DNA from: Opitutia bacterium | GTDB lineage: Bacteria > Verrucomicrobiota > Verrucomicrobiia > Opitutales > Opitutaceae | Assembly (NCBI GenBank): GCA_947458705.1 | Contig: CANHAH010000012.1 | Location: 1 to 38,587, forward strand | Reading direction: 5' to 3' | DNA: 38,587 nucleotides | Shown: positions 18,946 through 29,100 of the stretch, one piece after another | Numbering within the stretch: position 1 is the stretch's first letter | Layout: every line of letters starts with the position of its first letter | Notes under the pieces: generated by a model | What the model saw: only the letters and a program-made list of their open reading frames with translations | Told to the model about the DNA's origin: nothing | The model's database searches: none | Program-made: the position numbers and the translations under genes

Positions 18946-20541
18946 ATGAGCACCACCAACATCGCCGGCCTCGAAATCCGCGGGCCGATCAACGCCGTCA
19001 CTGCTGAGATCCTCACGCCCGCTGCTTGCGAGTTTCTTGCTGGTCTTTTCCGTAAATTCGACGCCCGCCGCCTCGAGTTGCTCGCGCGTCGCTTCGAGCG
19101 CCAACGCCAACTCGACGCCGGCCACCTCCCAGATTTCTTGCCTGAGACTGCCGCTATCCGCGCAGATCTTTCCTGGCGCGTCGCCCCCCCCGCTCCCGAT
19201 CTCAGCGACCGCCGCACCGAGATCACCGGCCCCGTGGACCGCAAGATGGTCATTAACGCCCTCAACTCCGGAGCCAAGGTGTTCATGGCTGATTTCGAAG
19301 ACGCTACGTCGCCGACTTGGGACAACCTGCTCGAGGGGCAACTCAATCTTCGCGACGCTATCCGCCGCACCATTACTTTCATTAGTCCCGAGGGTAAAGC
19401 CTACGCGCTCAAGCCCCAGACCGCTACGCTCGTCGTGCGTCCCCGCGGTTGGCACCTGCCCGAAAAACACGTGTTTCTCGAAGGCAAGCCTGTTAGTGGC
19501 TCGCTCTTCGATTTCGGTCTCTATTTTTTCCACAACGTCAAAGAAGCGCTCGCTCGAGGCACCGGCCCTTATTTTTACCTGCCGAAAATGGAGAGCTACC
19601 TTGAGGCTCGCCTTTGGAACGATGTCTTTATTCACGCTCAAGCCGCCCTAGGCGTCCCGCGCGGTACAATCCGCGCCACTGTGTTGATAGAGACCATCCT
19701 CGCGACATTCGAAGCTGAAGAAATCCTTTACGAACTCCGCGACCACTCCTCCGGCCTAAACTGCGGCCGCTGGGACTATATCTTCAGCTGCATTAAAAAA
19801 CTCAAACGCCGCCCCGGCTACGTGTTCCCTGATCGCACGCAGGTCACCATGACCGCGCCGTTCATGCGCGCTTACTCGCTCTTTGTGATCAAAGTTTGTC
19901 ACCGCCGAGGCGCGCACGCCATGGGCGGCATGGCCGCGCAGATTCCCATCAAGAACAACCCCGCCGCCAATGACGCCGCGCTCGCCAAGGTCCTCGCCGA
20001 TAAAGAACGCGAAGCCTCCGACGGCCACGATGGCACCTGGGTCGCGCACCCCGGTCTCGTCCCGATCGCGCTCCAAGCCTTCGACAAACACATGCCCGGC
20101 CCGAACCAAATCTCGCGCCAGCGTGACGACGTTATCCCCAACGCCGCCGAATTCCTCGCTGCGCCCGTCGGTACCATCTCCGAAGCCGGCGTCCGCACCA
20201 ACCTCAGCGTTGGCGTCCAATACGTCGAAGCCTGGCTCGGTGGCCTCGGCTGTGTCCCGCTTTACAACCTAATGGAAGACGCCGCCACCGCCGAGATTTC
20301 TCGCGCGCAGCTTTGGCAATGGCTCCACACCGGCGCCCAACTCGTCGACGGCCGCATCCTCACCGCCGCGCTCTACGATCAATTTCTGGAGGAAGAACTC
20401 GCCAAAATTAAACACGAAATCGGCGACGATCGTTACCTGCGCGGCCATTTCATCCGCGCGATTGAGATCTTCATGCTCATGGTGAAATCACCGCAGCTCG
20501 ACGAATTCCTCACTCTTCCTGCTTACGAATTACTCGCTTAA
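18946..20541 (+). CDS. aceB: Malate synthase A
   Basis: [121 protein letters not shown] at 18946 preferred to the TTG at 18925. Confidence 0.95.
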   Translation: MSTTNIAGLEIRGPINAVTAEILTPAACEFLAGLFRKFDARRLELLARRFERQRQLDAGHLPDFLPETAAIRADLSWRVAPPAPDLSDRRTEITGPVDRKMVINALNSGAKVFMADFEDATSPTWDNLLEGQLNLRDAIRRTITFISPEGKAYALKPQTATLVVRPRGWHLPEKHVFLEGKPVSGSLFDFGLYFFHNVKEALARGTGPYFYLPKMESYLEARLWNDVFIHAQAALGVPRGTIRATVLIETILATFEAEEILYELRDHSSGLNCGRWDYIFSCIKKLKRRPGYVFPDRTQVTMTAPFMRAYSLFVIKVCHRRGAHAMGGMAAQIPIKNNPAANDAALAKVLADKEREASDGHDGTWVAHPGLVPIALQAFDKHMPGPNQISRQRDDVIPNAAEFLAAPVGTISEAGVRTNLSVGVQYVEAWLGGLGCVPLYNLMEDAATAEISRAQLWQWLHTGAQLVDGRILTAALYDQFLEEELAKIKHEIGDDRYLRGHFIRAIEIFMLMVKSPQLDEFLTLPAYELLA

Positions 20542-20577
20542 CCGCGCGCATTCCTGCGTCGCGCGCGCCGCTTCTTG

Positions 20578-21093
20578 ATGCTCACCATCGACTCACTCAA
20601 CGCTCTTGATCGCGCGGCCTTCACCGCCGCGCTCGGTCATCTCTTTGAGCATTCGCCGTGGGTGGTCGACGAGACGTGGCCGCGCCGACCGTTTTGTGAC
20701 GCGGCGCACCTCCACGCGGAGCTTTGCGCCACTATGCGTTTCGCCGCCTCCACCCGCCAACTTGCCCTAATCCGCGCTCACCCCGATCTCGCCGGCCGCC
20801 TTGCTCAACAAAACGCCCTCACCGCCGAATCCACCCTCGAACAAGCCAGCGCCGGCCTCCACCGCCTGACCGACACCGAACTCGCCGAATTTCAGCGCCT
20901 CAACACCGCCTATCTCGCACGCTTCGGTTTCCCGTTTATCATCTGCGCTCGGCTCAACGCTAAATCCGCTATCCTCGCCGCGATGACCGCCCGTCTTTCG
21001 CAAACCCCAGAGCACGAATTCACTACCGCTCTTGGAGAAATCGAAAAAATCGCCCACCTGCGTCTCAACGATCTTTTGGAGAAAGCCCTCTGA
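20578..21093 (+). CDS. uraD: 2-oxo-4-hydroxy-4-carboxy-5-ureidoimidazoline (OHCU) decarboxylase
   Basis: [63 protein letters not shown]. Confidence 0.92.
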   Translation: MLTIDSLNALDRAAFTAALGHLFEHSPWVVDETWPRRPFCDAAHLHAELCATMRFAASTRQLALIRAHPDLAGRLAQQNALTAESTLEQASAGLHRLTDTELAEFQRLNTAYLARFGFPFIICARLNAKSAILAAMTARLSQTPEHEFTTALGEIEKIAHLRLNDLLEKAL

Positions 21094-21443
21094 TGCCCGG
21101 TAAACTTAGCACTCACGTCCTCGATCTCACCACCGGTCGCCCTGCGGCGGGCTTGCGCATCGAGCTCCACCGCCACGCCCCCGGCGCCGCGCCAACGCTC
21201 ATCAAAACCGATGTGACCAACGCCGACGGCCGCACCGACGCCCCGCTGCTCAACGCCGAGGAAATCACCGCTGGCAGCTACGAACTTATCTTTGACGTCG
21301 CCGCTTATTTTGTTTCGCGCGGCATCGCCTCGCCGTTTCTCGATCGCGTGCCAGTCCGTTTCGCCATCGTCGACGCTTCGGCCGGTTATCACGTTCCGCT
21401 GCTCGTCACGCCTTGGGCCTACAGCACGTATCGCGGCAGCTGA
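21093..21443 (+). CDS. uraH: 5-hydroxyisourate hydrolase (transthyretin-related)
   Basis: [52 protein letters not shown] (TRP C-terminal signature). Confidence 0.95.
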   Translation: MPGKLSTHVLDLTTGRPAAGLRIELHRHAPGAAPTLIKTDVTNADGRTDAPLLNAEEITAGSYELIFDVAAYFVSRGIASPFLDRVPVRFAIVDASAGYHVPLLVTPWAYSTYRGS

Positions 21444-22687
21444 TGCACGCCTCTGCTCAACTCCTCCTTAGTTACCTCGCCGAACTCGCTCAAGTCACCG
21501 ACGAGCCCGGCCAACTCACGCGTACGTTTCTCTCGCCTGCGATGCGGCGCGCCAACGCGCTAGTCGCTACGTGGATGCGCGACGCCGGTCTCGTGACCCG
21601 CGAAGATACCGTCGGCAATCTGATTGGTCGCCTCGATGTACCCGCCGCGCCGCGCGCGCGCACGCTGTTGCTCGGTTCGCACCTCGACACAGTGCGCGAC
21701 GCTGGACGATTCGACGGCGCTCTCGGTGTGTTGCTGCCCATCGTCGCGATCTCCGAACTGCGTCGACGGGGTGTCACGCTACCGTTTGCTGTCGAAGTGC
21801 TCGGTTTTTCCGAGGAAGAAGGCGTTCGTTTCGCCAGCGCCTACCTGGGCAGTAAAGGCTACTGCGGACAACTTCGCGCCGCGGATCTAAAGCTCACGGA
21901 TGCCGACGGACTCAGCGTTCGCACCGCGCTCAAAACGCTCGCGCCATCTGCTAAACCGTTCGCATTGCCGCGTCGCGCGCACGCCCCGCGCGATCTGCTT
22001 GGTTACGTTGAGATCCACATCGAACAAGGTCCTGTGCTTGACGCCAAGAAACTCGCCCTCGGCGTCGTATCTGCTATCGCGGGCCAGACGCGTGCGAAGC
22101 TCGCCTTTCACGGCCGCGCCGGCCACGCCGGTACCATGCCGATGAATCTCCGCCGCGACGCGCTCGGCGGCGCCGCAGAATTCACGCTCGCCGCTGAAGA
22201 GCTCGCACAACGTACCCCCGGCCTCGTCGCCACCGTTGGCACGATGTCCGTTGCGCCCGGCGCCGCCAACGTCATCCCTGCGACGGCGGCTTTCTCGCTC
22301 GATCTGCGACACCCGAGCGACGTTATTCGCCGCTCCGCGCTTCGGCAACTGCAGGCCGCCGCCGCTCGCATCGCTCGGCGCCGTCAACTCACCTTCACTT
22401 GGACTGCTACACAGGACAACGCCGCAGTCACGTGCTCGCCTGCGCTCACCGCCACGCTCACTGCCAGCGTCCGCGCCTTGCAGGGGAAAACCATCGCGCT
22501 CCCCAGTGGCGCGGGTCACGACGCAGTTGTTCTTTCCGCGCTTACGCCGGTTGCGATGCTGTTCGTGCGCAGTCGCGCCGGTCTCAGCCACCATCCTGAC
22601 GAATTTTCTTCACCAGCCGACATCGAGCTCGCGCTTCAGGTGCTGATCGACTTTCTCGCGCGCCTCGCGCGCACTCACACTTTATGA
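21443..22687 (+). CDS. allC: M20-family allantoate amidohydrolase
   Basis: LLLGSHLDTVRDAGRFDGALGVL, FSEEEGVRFASAYLGSKGYCG, EIHIEQGPVLDAKKLALGVVSAI, GHAGTMPMNLRRDAL; start at 21443 overlaps the uraH stop. Confidence 0.85.
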   Translation: MHASAQLLLSYLAELAQVTDEPGQLTRTFLSPAMRRANALVATWMRDAGLVTREDTVGNLIGRLDVPAAPRARTLLLGSHLDTVRDAGRFDGALGVLLPIVAISELRRRGVTLPFAVEVLGFSEEEGVRFASAYLGSKGYCGQLRAADLKLTDADGLSVRTALKTLAPSAKPFALPRRAHAPRDLLGYVEIHIEQGPVLDAKKLALGVVSAIAGQTRAKLAFHGRAGHAGTMPMNLRRDALGGAAEFTLAAEELAQRTPGLVATVGTMSVAPGAANVIPATAAFSLDLRHPSDVIRRSALRQLQAAAARIARRRQLTFTWTATQDNAAVTCSPALTATLTASVRALQGKTIALPSGAGHDAVVLSALTPVAMLFVRSRAGLSHHPDEFSSPADIELALQVLIDFLARLARTHTL

Positions 22688-24096
22688 AACGCACTACGCT
22701 CGTCTCCAAAAATGCCAAGATCTCGCCCGAGCCTGAGCGTCTCGACCTCATCATCCGCGGCGGAAAGCTCGTCACCCCTGGCGGCGTGATCTGGGCTGAC
22801 CTCGGCGTCAGGCACGGAAAATTTGTCCAGATCGCCCCCGATATTACTGAACTCACGCACGAGACTATCGACGCCAAAGGTCGCTACGTTTTCCCCGGCA
22901 TCATCGATGCGCACGTGCATTTCAACGAGCCCGGTCGCGCCGATTGGGAAGGCCTCGGTTCCGGTTCGGCCGCGCTCGCTGCTGGTGGCGGCACGTGTTT
23001 TTTTGACATGCCGCTCAACTCCGAGCCACCCGTCCTAGACGCCGCTAGTCTTCGCGCTAAGCGCACGCTCGCCGAACAACAATCCTGCGTTGATTTCGCG
23101 CTCTGGGGCGGACTCGTCCCAGGAAACCTCGACAAACTCGCAGGCTTGCGCGACGCCGGAGCCATCGGCCTGAAAGCCTTCATGTGTAACAGTGGAATCG
23201 ACAGTTTCGGTGCCGTCAACGCGACCGTTCTTCGCGAAGGCATGAAGCGCGCCGCCAAACTTGGCATGCTTGTCGCAGTCCATGCCGAAGACGACGCGCT
23301 TGCGGCAAAATTTACCGCAATCGAAAAAGCCAAGGGCCGCAACGATGCTAAAGCCTGGCTTGCCTCTCGCCCTGTCGAAGTCGAGCTCACCGCCATTCGT
23401 ACAGCGCTCGAGCTGGCCGGCGAGACAGGTTGCTCTCTGCACATCGTGCACGTCAGCAGCTCGGAAGGCATCTCGCTCATCTCCGCCGCCCGCGCGCAAC
23501 GCGTCGACGTCACCGCTGAAACCTGTCCGCACTATCTTCTGCTTAACGACAAAGATGTCACCAAACTCGGTGCCGCCGGTAAATGCGCGCCGCCGATCCG
23601 CGACGAAAAAAATCGTCTCGCGCTCTGGACCGAGCTCCGTGCCGGTCGCATTCACACGGTCGGATCCGACCACTCGCCGGCTCCGCCCGTGCTGAAGACG
23701 TCAAAGAACTTTTTCGAAATCTGGGGCGGGATCGGTGGCGTCCAACACGGCGCGCCGTTGCTACTGAACGAGTGCGCCTCGACGATCGAAAATGATTTAC
23801 CCATGCTCGCCGCCGTTCTCGCGCGCAATGTCGCTCGCCGCTTCCGAATCGAGGAGCGTAAGGGCTCCATTGCTCTCGGTCGCGACGCCGATTTCTCGAT
23901 TTTCTCCGTGCGTGAGCCGGAGAAAATTTCTGCCGACGATTTGTGGACGCGTCACCGTACCAGCGTGTACGTCGGTCGCAAAAATCGTACGCATATTTCG
24001 CACACGTTCGTCCGTGGCCAAGCTGCTTGGCGCGACGGCCGCCTCGCGTTGCCTTCGCCCCGCGCCGAATTTCTCCGCCCCGTCGGCCCGCTCTGA
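22684..24096 (+). CDS. allB: Allantoinase
   Basis: YVFPGIIDAHVHFNEPGRADWEGLGSGSAALAAGGGTCFFDMPLNSEPPV, GLKAFMCNSGIDSF, HIVHVSSSEGI, VTAETCPHYL, TVGSDHSPAPP. Confidence 0.93.
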   Translation: MKRTTLVSKNAKISPEPERLDLIIRGGKLVTPGGVIWADLGVRHGKFVQIAPDITELTHETIDAKGRYVFPGIIDAHVHFNEPGRADWEGLGSGSAALAAGGGTCFFDMPLNSEPPVLDAASLRAKRTLAEQQSCVDFALWGGLVPGNLDKLAGLRDAGAIGLKAFMCNSGIDSFGAVNATVLREGMKRAAKLGMLVAVHAEDDALAAKFTAIEKAKGRNDAKAWLASRPVEVELTAIRTALELAGETGCSLHIVHVSSSEGISLISAARAQRVDVTAETCPHYLLLNDKDVTKLGAAGKCAPPIRDEKNRLALWTELRAGRIHTVGSDHSPAPPVLKTSKNFFEIWGGIGGVQHGAPLLLNECASTIENDLPMLAAVLARNVARRFRIEERKGSIALGRDADFSIFSVREPEKISADDLWTRHRTSVYVGRKNRTHISHTFVRGQAAWRDGRLALPSPRAEFLRPVGPL

Positions 24097-24155
24097 TTTT
24101 ATCGCCGCCCGCCAACCCTCTTGCTGTCCCTGCGTTTCGCACCAATATAACCATC

Positions 24156-24899
24156 ATGTCTGAACTCTTTGGTCACACTCGCGCTCGCGTCGCTGCCCGG
24201 CACGCGCTCATCACCCCCAATAACCACGTCGCCAGTACGCTGCCCGGTTTTACCGATGCGACCGCGGTGGTGCTGATCAGCCCGGTCATGGGCGCGCGGT
24301 TCGCGCAGACGCTGATCACGTTTAACAAAGGCGGCGCGGCCAACGTCGCCGCGAGCGACGTCGAAACCTTCGGCTATTTCATGAGTGGTGGCGGCACGCT
24401 CGGCGTCGGTACTCACCGTCAACGTTGCGAAGCAGGCGGATTTTTCTTCGCCCCTGCGGGACAGGCTTGGACGCTCACTGCGCCTAAATCCGGTACGCAA
24501 CTCACGCTCTTCCAAAAAAAATTCCAACCGCTTGCTGGTGCGCCCGCGCCGCGCGTGATCATCAGTGAAGTCGCTAAGGTCAAAGGCACGCCCTTCCTCG
24601 GCGACCCGGCGGCGAATCTGCAGATGTTGTTGCCCGACGAGCCCGGCTATGATCTGGCCGTTAACATTTTCGCTTATCAGCCCGGTGGACATCTGCCCTT
24701 CGTTGAGTCTCACATCATGGAGCACGGCTTGCTCATGCTTGAAGGCGCGGGGGTTTACCGACTCGAAGACGAGTGGTATCCCGTGCAAGCCGGCGATGTG
24801 ATCTGGATGGGCTCATATTGCCCCCAATGGTTCGTTGCTATGGGCAAGACTCCCGCGCGCTATCTTTATTATAAGGACGTCAACCGCTCCGCGCTATGA
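24156..24899 (+). CDS. allE: (S)-ureidoglycine aminohydrolase (bicupin, AllE/UGHY)
   Basis: 247 aa from ATG 24156; RHALITPNNHVASTLPGFTDATAVVLISPVMGARFAQTL, PGGHLPFVESHIMEHGLLMLEGAGVYRLEDEWYPVQAGDVIWMGSYCPQWFVAMG. Confidence 0.92.
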   Translation: MSELFGHTRARVAARHALITPNNHVASTLPGFTDATAVVLISPVMGARFAQTLITFNKGGAANVAASDVETFGYFMSGGGTLGVGTHRQRCEAGGFFFAPAGQAWTLTAPKSGTQLTLFQKKFQPLAGAPAPRVIISEVAKVKGTPFLGDPAANLQMLLPDEPGYDLAVNIFAYQPGGHLPFVESHIMEHGLLMLEGAGVYRLEDEWYPVQAGDVIWMGSYCPQWFVAMGKTPARYLYYKDVNRSAL

Positions 24900-26155
24900 T
24901 CCAGGCCGCCGCTCCGCTCGCACTCACGGTGGATTCGGCCGCACTCGCGCGGCGCCTGCATGAACTCGCGTTGATCTCCGAGGCACCCGCGCCCGTCGTG
25001 ACCCGCGTGCTGTTTTCGGCAGCCGACCAACGAGGTCGTGACTACGTCCGCCAAACCGCCAGCGAGGCTGGACTTACGATTCGCGAAGACGCGGTCGGAA
25101 ATATTTTCGCGCGCTGGGAAGGCAGTGAACCGACGTTGCCCGCCGTCGGCACAGGCTCGCACACTGATGCGATTCCCAACGCCGGACTTTACGACGGGGT
25201 CGTCGGCGTCTTGGGCGGCTTCGAGGCGTTGCACTCGCTGAAACGTGCGGGCTTTCAACCGCGCCGATCGATTGAAGTGGTGATGTTCACCGCCGAAGAG
25301 CCGACTCGTTTCGGGATCGGTTGTCTCGGTTCGCGCCTGCTCGCCGGAGCTTTGCCGCTCGAAAAAGCCCGTGCGCTTCGCGATCGTGAAGGTCGTTCGC
25401 TGGAGGAGTTGCGCATAGCCGCCGGCTGCCAAGGCGCGCTTGAATCCGTTAAATTGCCGGAAGGTTTTTACCACGCGTTCGTGGAGTTGCACATTGAGCA
25501 AGGGCCGTTGCTCGAGGCGGAAAATATTCCCATTGGTATCGTCGAACATATCGCTGGCCCGAGCAGCTACCGAGTTTCGCTCTTGGGCGAAGGCGGCCAC
25601 GCTGGCGCGGTTTTGATGCCAGGCCGGCGCGATGCTGGACTCGCGGCGGCGGAGATCGCGCTCGCAGTTGAGCACGCAGCGAAAACCAGCGGCAGTCCCG
25701 ATACAGTCGGAACCACCGGCGTATTTCGCATTGAACCTGGGGCGGTCAACAGCGTGCCCTATAGTGCCTATCTTGAAATCGACCTGCGCGACACGCGGCT
25801 CGATACGCGGGAAAAAGCGCTCGGTGAGATCCGTCATGCGGCCGCCGCAATCTGCGCACGCCGCTCCGTGCAGCTCGAGTTTTCTGAAATCAACGCCGAT
25901 CCGCCGTCACCTGGCGACGCCCGTACGATCGCCATCGCTGAGCAAGTCTGCGTGGAACTCGGCCTGCGCCATCGCCGCATGGTGAGTCGTGCGTATCACG
26001 ACTCGCTTTTCATGGCGCGCGTGAGTCCCACGACGATGATTTTTATCCCGTGTCGCAACGGCTGGAGCCACCGCCCCGAGGAATACGCTTCGCCGGATCA
26101 CATTGCCGCTGGCGTAGAAGTCCTTGCGCGCACGTTGGCACGATTGGCGGTATAA
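24896..26155 (+). CDS. M20-family ureidoglycolate amidohydrolase (plant UAH-like)
   Basis: FTAEEPTRFGIGCLGSRLLAG, VELHIEQGPLLEAENIPIGIV, GGHAGAVLMPGRRDA, RAYHDSLFMARVSPTTMIFIPCRNGWSHRPEEYAS, similar to plant UAH as I recall it; follows the ureidoglycine aminohydrolase with ATGA overlap. Confidence 0.82.
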   Translation: MIQAAAPLALTVDSAALARRLHELALISEAPAPVVTRVLFSAADQRGRDYVRQTASEAGLTIREDAVGNIFARWEGSEPTLPAVGTGSHTDAIPNAGLYDGVVGVLGGFEALHSLKRAGFQPRRSIEVVMFTAEEPTRFGIGCLGSRLLAGALPLEKARALRDREGRSLEELRIAAGCQGALESVKLPEGFYHAFVELHIEQGPLLEAENIPIGIVEHIAGPSSYRVSLLGEGGHAGAVLMPGRRDAGLAAAEIALAVEHAAKTSGSPDTVGTTGVFRIEPGAVNSVPYSAYLEIDLRDTRLDTREKALGEIRHAAAAICARRSVQLEFSEINADPPSPGDARTIAIAEQVCVELGLRHRRMVSRAYHDSLFMARVSPTTMIFIPCRNGWSHRPEEYASPDHIAAGVEVLARTLARLAV

Positions 26156-26165
26156 GGGCTGCACC

Positions 26166-29100
26166 ATGGCCCTCGATTTCATCCTCAACGGTAAAGCGAT
26201 GCACGTCGAAGGCCTCGCCCCGACGACGACGTTACTTGATTATCTGCGCACGCACGGTTGCACGGGCAGCAAACAAGGCTGCGCCGAGGGCGATTGCGGC
26301 GCGTGCACAGTGGCCATCGTGGACTGCGATGCGCACGGTCAGCCCGCTTATCGCGCGATCAACAGCTGCATCGCGCTTTTGCCGATGTTCGCTGGCCGGG
26401 AGGTCATTACCGTCGACGGACTCGCCGACGGCGCGAAATTACATCCTGCGCAAAGTGCGATGGTTGAGCATTATGGTTCGCAGTGCGGCTATTGTACGCC
26501 CGGTTTTGTAGTCTCGATGTTCGAGGCTTACAACCGCAACGATTGTCAGACATCGGCTAAAATCAGCGATCAACTTTGCGGCAATCTCTGTCGTTGCACC
26601 GGTTATCGACCGATCCGCGATGCCGCGCTCGCTACGGTAGCCCATTGCGGCGCGGATAAATTCAAAGCACGCCTCAAGCAACCGCTCGCGGTCCTGAGTG
26701 AACTCGACTACGCGGTCGCGGGAGAACATTTTTTTCGGCCCACCTCGCTCGCAACTTTGTTTGCTTTGAAGGCGGCTCATCCTGCCGCGCAACTGGTAGC
26801 GGGAGCGACAGAGATCGGGGTGGAGTTGAATAAAAAAGCGCAGGCCTTTCCTCTGCTAATTTCTGTGGAAGCGGTGCCTGAACTTACGCAGATCGTTGAA
26901 ACGCCGACTGCGTGGCGCATCGGTGCCGGCGCGACGCTGACGAATGTCGAAGAGGCTTTGGGAGCGGAGTTTCCGTCGCTGCAAAAAATGCTCTCCGTCT
27001 ATGCGTCGCGCCAAATACGCAATCGCGCGACCCTCGGCGGTAACATCGCGACTGCGTCCCCGATTGGCGACAGCGCGCCGTTGTTGCTGACGTTCGATGC
27101 TGCGTTGGTGCTCACGTCCGCGAGCGGTGAACGCACTGTGCCACTCCAAGATTTTTTTATTGGTTACCGTAAAACCGTATTGCGGGCGGACGAAGTGATT
27201 CGAGAAATCGTCGTTCCGCGCATCGCGTCAGCGGCGGGTCACACGCGCCGAGTGGATTATTTTAAAGTGTCGAAGCGGCGCGAGATGGACATCAGTATCG
27301 TTGCTGGTGCGTTTCTCGTTGAGACCGACCCTACTGGGGTTGTGCAGGTCGCGCGGTTGGCATTTGGCGGAGTAGCGGGGAAGCCGGTGCGAGCGTTGTG
27401 TGCGGAGGCGGCGCTGTTGGGAAAAACGCTCGGTGAAGCAGCGGAGGCCGTGTCGGCAGTGTTGCGCGCGGAATTCACGCCCATCGATGATGTGCGCGGC
27501 TGCGCAGAGTATCGGCGCGGACTGATCGCGAGCTTGTGGGAGAAATTTGTGAGCGGGGAACACAGCCTGGCTCAGGACGGCGCGTTGGATTTTACCGCAG
27601 GCGCACCCGTGCCGCCGACTGATGTGTCGCGAGCGTTGCGGCATGATAGTGCGGTCGGTCATGTGACGGGGCGTGCATTATACGTGGATGACACGGCGCA
27701 GCGCCGGTCTATGTTGGAAGTGTGGCCAGTGATGGCGCCGTACGCCCGAGCGAAGATTGCGCGCCGTGACGCCACAAAGGCGCGGGCGTGTGCGGGGATT
27801 GCGGCGGTGTTGTTGGCGGAAGACATCCCGGGAGAAAACAACGTCGGTCCCGTGCGGCCCGACGAGCCGATGCTCGCGACGGACGAGATTCAATTTCACA
27901 ATCAGATCGTGGCCATCGTTGTTGGCGATTCAATCCGTGCATGCCGCGCGGCAGCGGCGTTGGTGGAGGTGGATTACGTGCCGTTGCCACCGCTACTCGG
28001 CGTTAGGGCGGCGATTGCGGCAGGCAGTTTTCATGCGGCGCCGCACGAACTAGTGCGTGGTGACGTGGTGGCGGCATTGGCTGCGGCGCCCCATAAACTC
28101 GAGGGTGAATTTGAATTTGGCGGGCAGGAGCACTTTTACCTCGAGACGCAGGCCGCCTGGGCGGAGGCGGGCGAAGATGGGACAATATTGGTGCATTCCT
28201 CGACGCAACATCCCTCTGAAATCCAGAACATCGTCGCCGAAGTGCTGCACGTGTCGCGACACAAAGTCGTGGTGCAATCACCTCGCATGGGCGGCGGGTT
28301 TGGCGGCAAAGAAACGCAAGGCAACGGTCCGGCTGCGATCGTCGCGCTTGCGGCGCTAAAAACCGGAAGGCCCGTGCGTTGGCAATTGGACCGTGATGTC
28401 GATATGGCGCTCACGGGAAAACGGCATCCGTTTTGGGCGAAATATCAGGTCGGCTATGATAGTGAGGGCCGTTTGCTCAGCTCACAGGTGGAGCTTGTAG
28501 CCGACGGCGGCTGGTCGATGGATCTTTCTCAGGCGATCTGTGATCGCGCGTTATTTCACTTGGACAATGCGTACTTCATCCCCGCAGTCCGCTTCACAGG
28601 GCGGATTGCGAAAACTAACGTGACGTCGCACACGGCGTTTCGTGGCTTTGGCGGGCCGCAAGGTATGCTCGTAGTTGAAGAGATCGTGGCGTGCATAGCA
28701 GGTCGGCTCGGGCTCGCGCCCGAAATCGTTCGCGCGCGTAATTTTTATCACGGTACCGGTGAAACGAACACGACGCATTACCGCGAAGATATTGGTACTA
28801 ACAGGATTCAAGACGTATGGAATCGCGTCTTAACCGAAGCAGGTTTCGCGGAGCGGCGTCGCGCGATTACTGCGTGGAATGCGCAGAGCGGGCGCGTTAA
28901 ACGCGGGCTCGCGGTGACGCCCGTGAAGTTCGGGATTTCGTTCACGCTAACGCATTACAATCAGGCCGGGGCTTTGGTGCTGATTTATCCGGACGGCTCC
29001 ATACAAGTGAATCATGGCGGCACGGAAATGGGTCAGGGCTTGAACGCGAAGATTCTAGGTGTGGCGATGCGCGAACTCGGTGTAGCTGCGGAAAAAGTCC

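Noticed and set aside
18937-19641. 234-aa minus-strand ORF inside malate synthase
   Set aside because: Antisense to clear malate synthase motifs; no independent evidence of coding.
24869-25837. 322-aa minus-strand ORF antisense to the ureidoglycolate amidohydrolase gene
   Set aside because: No recognisable motif, fully overlapped by a motif-rich gene; shadow ORF.
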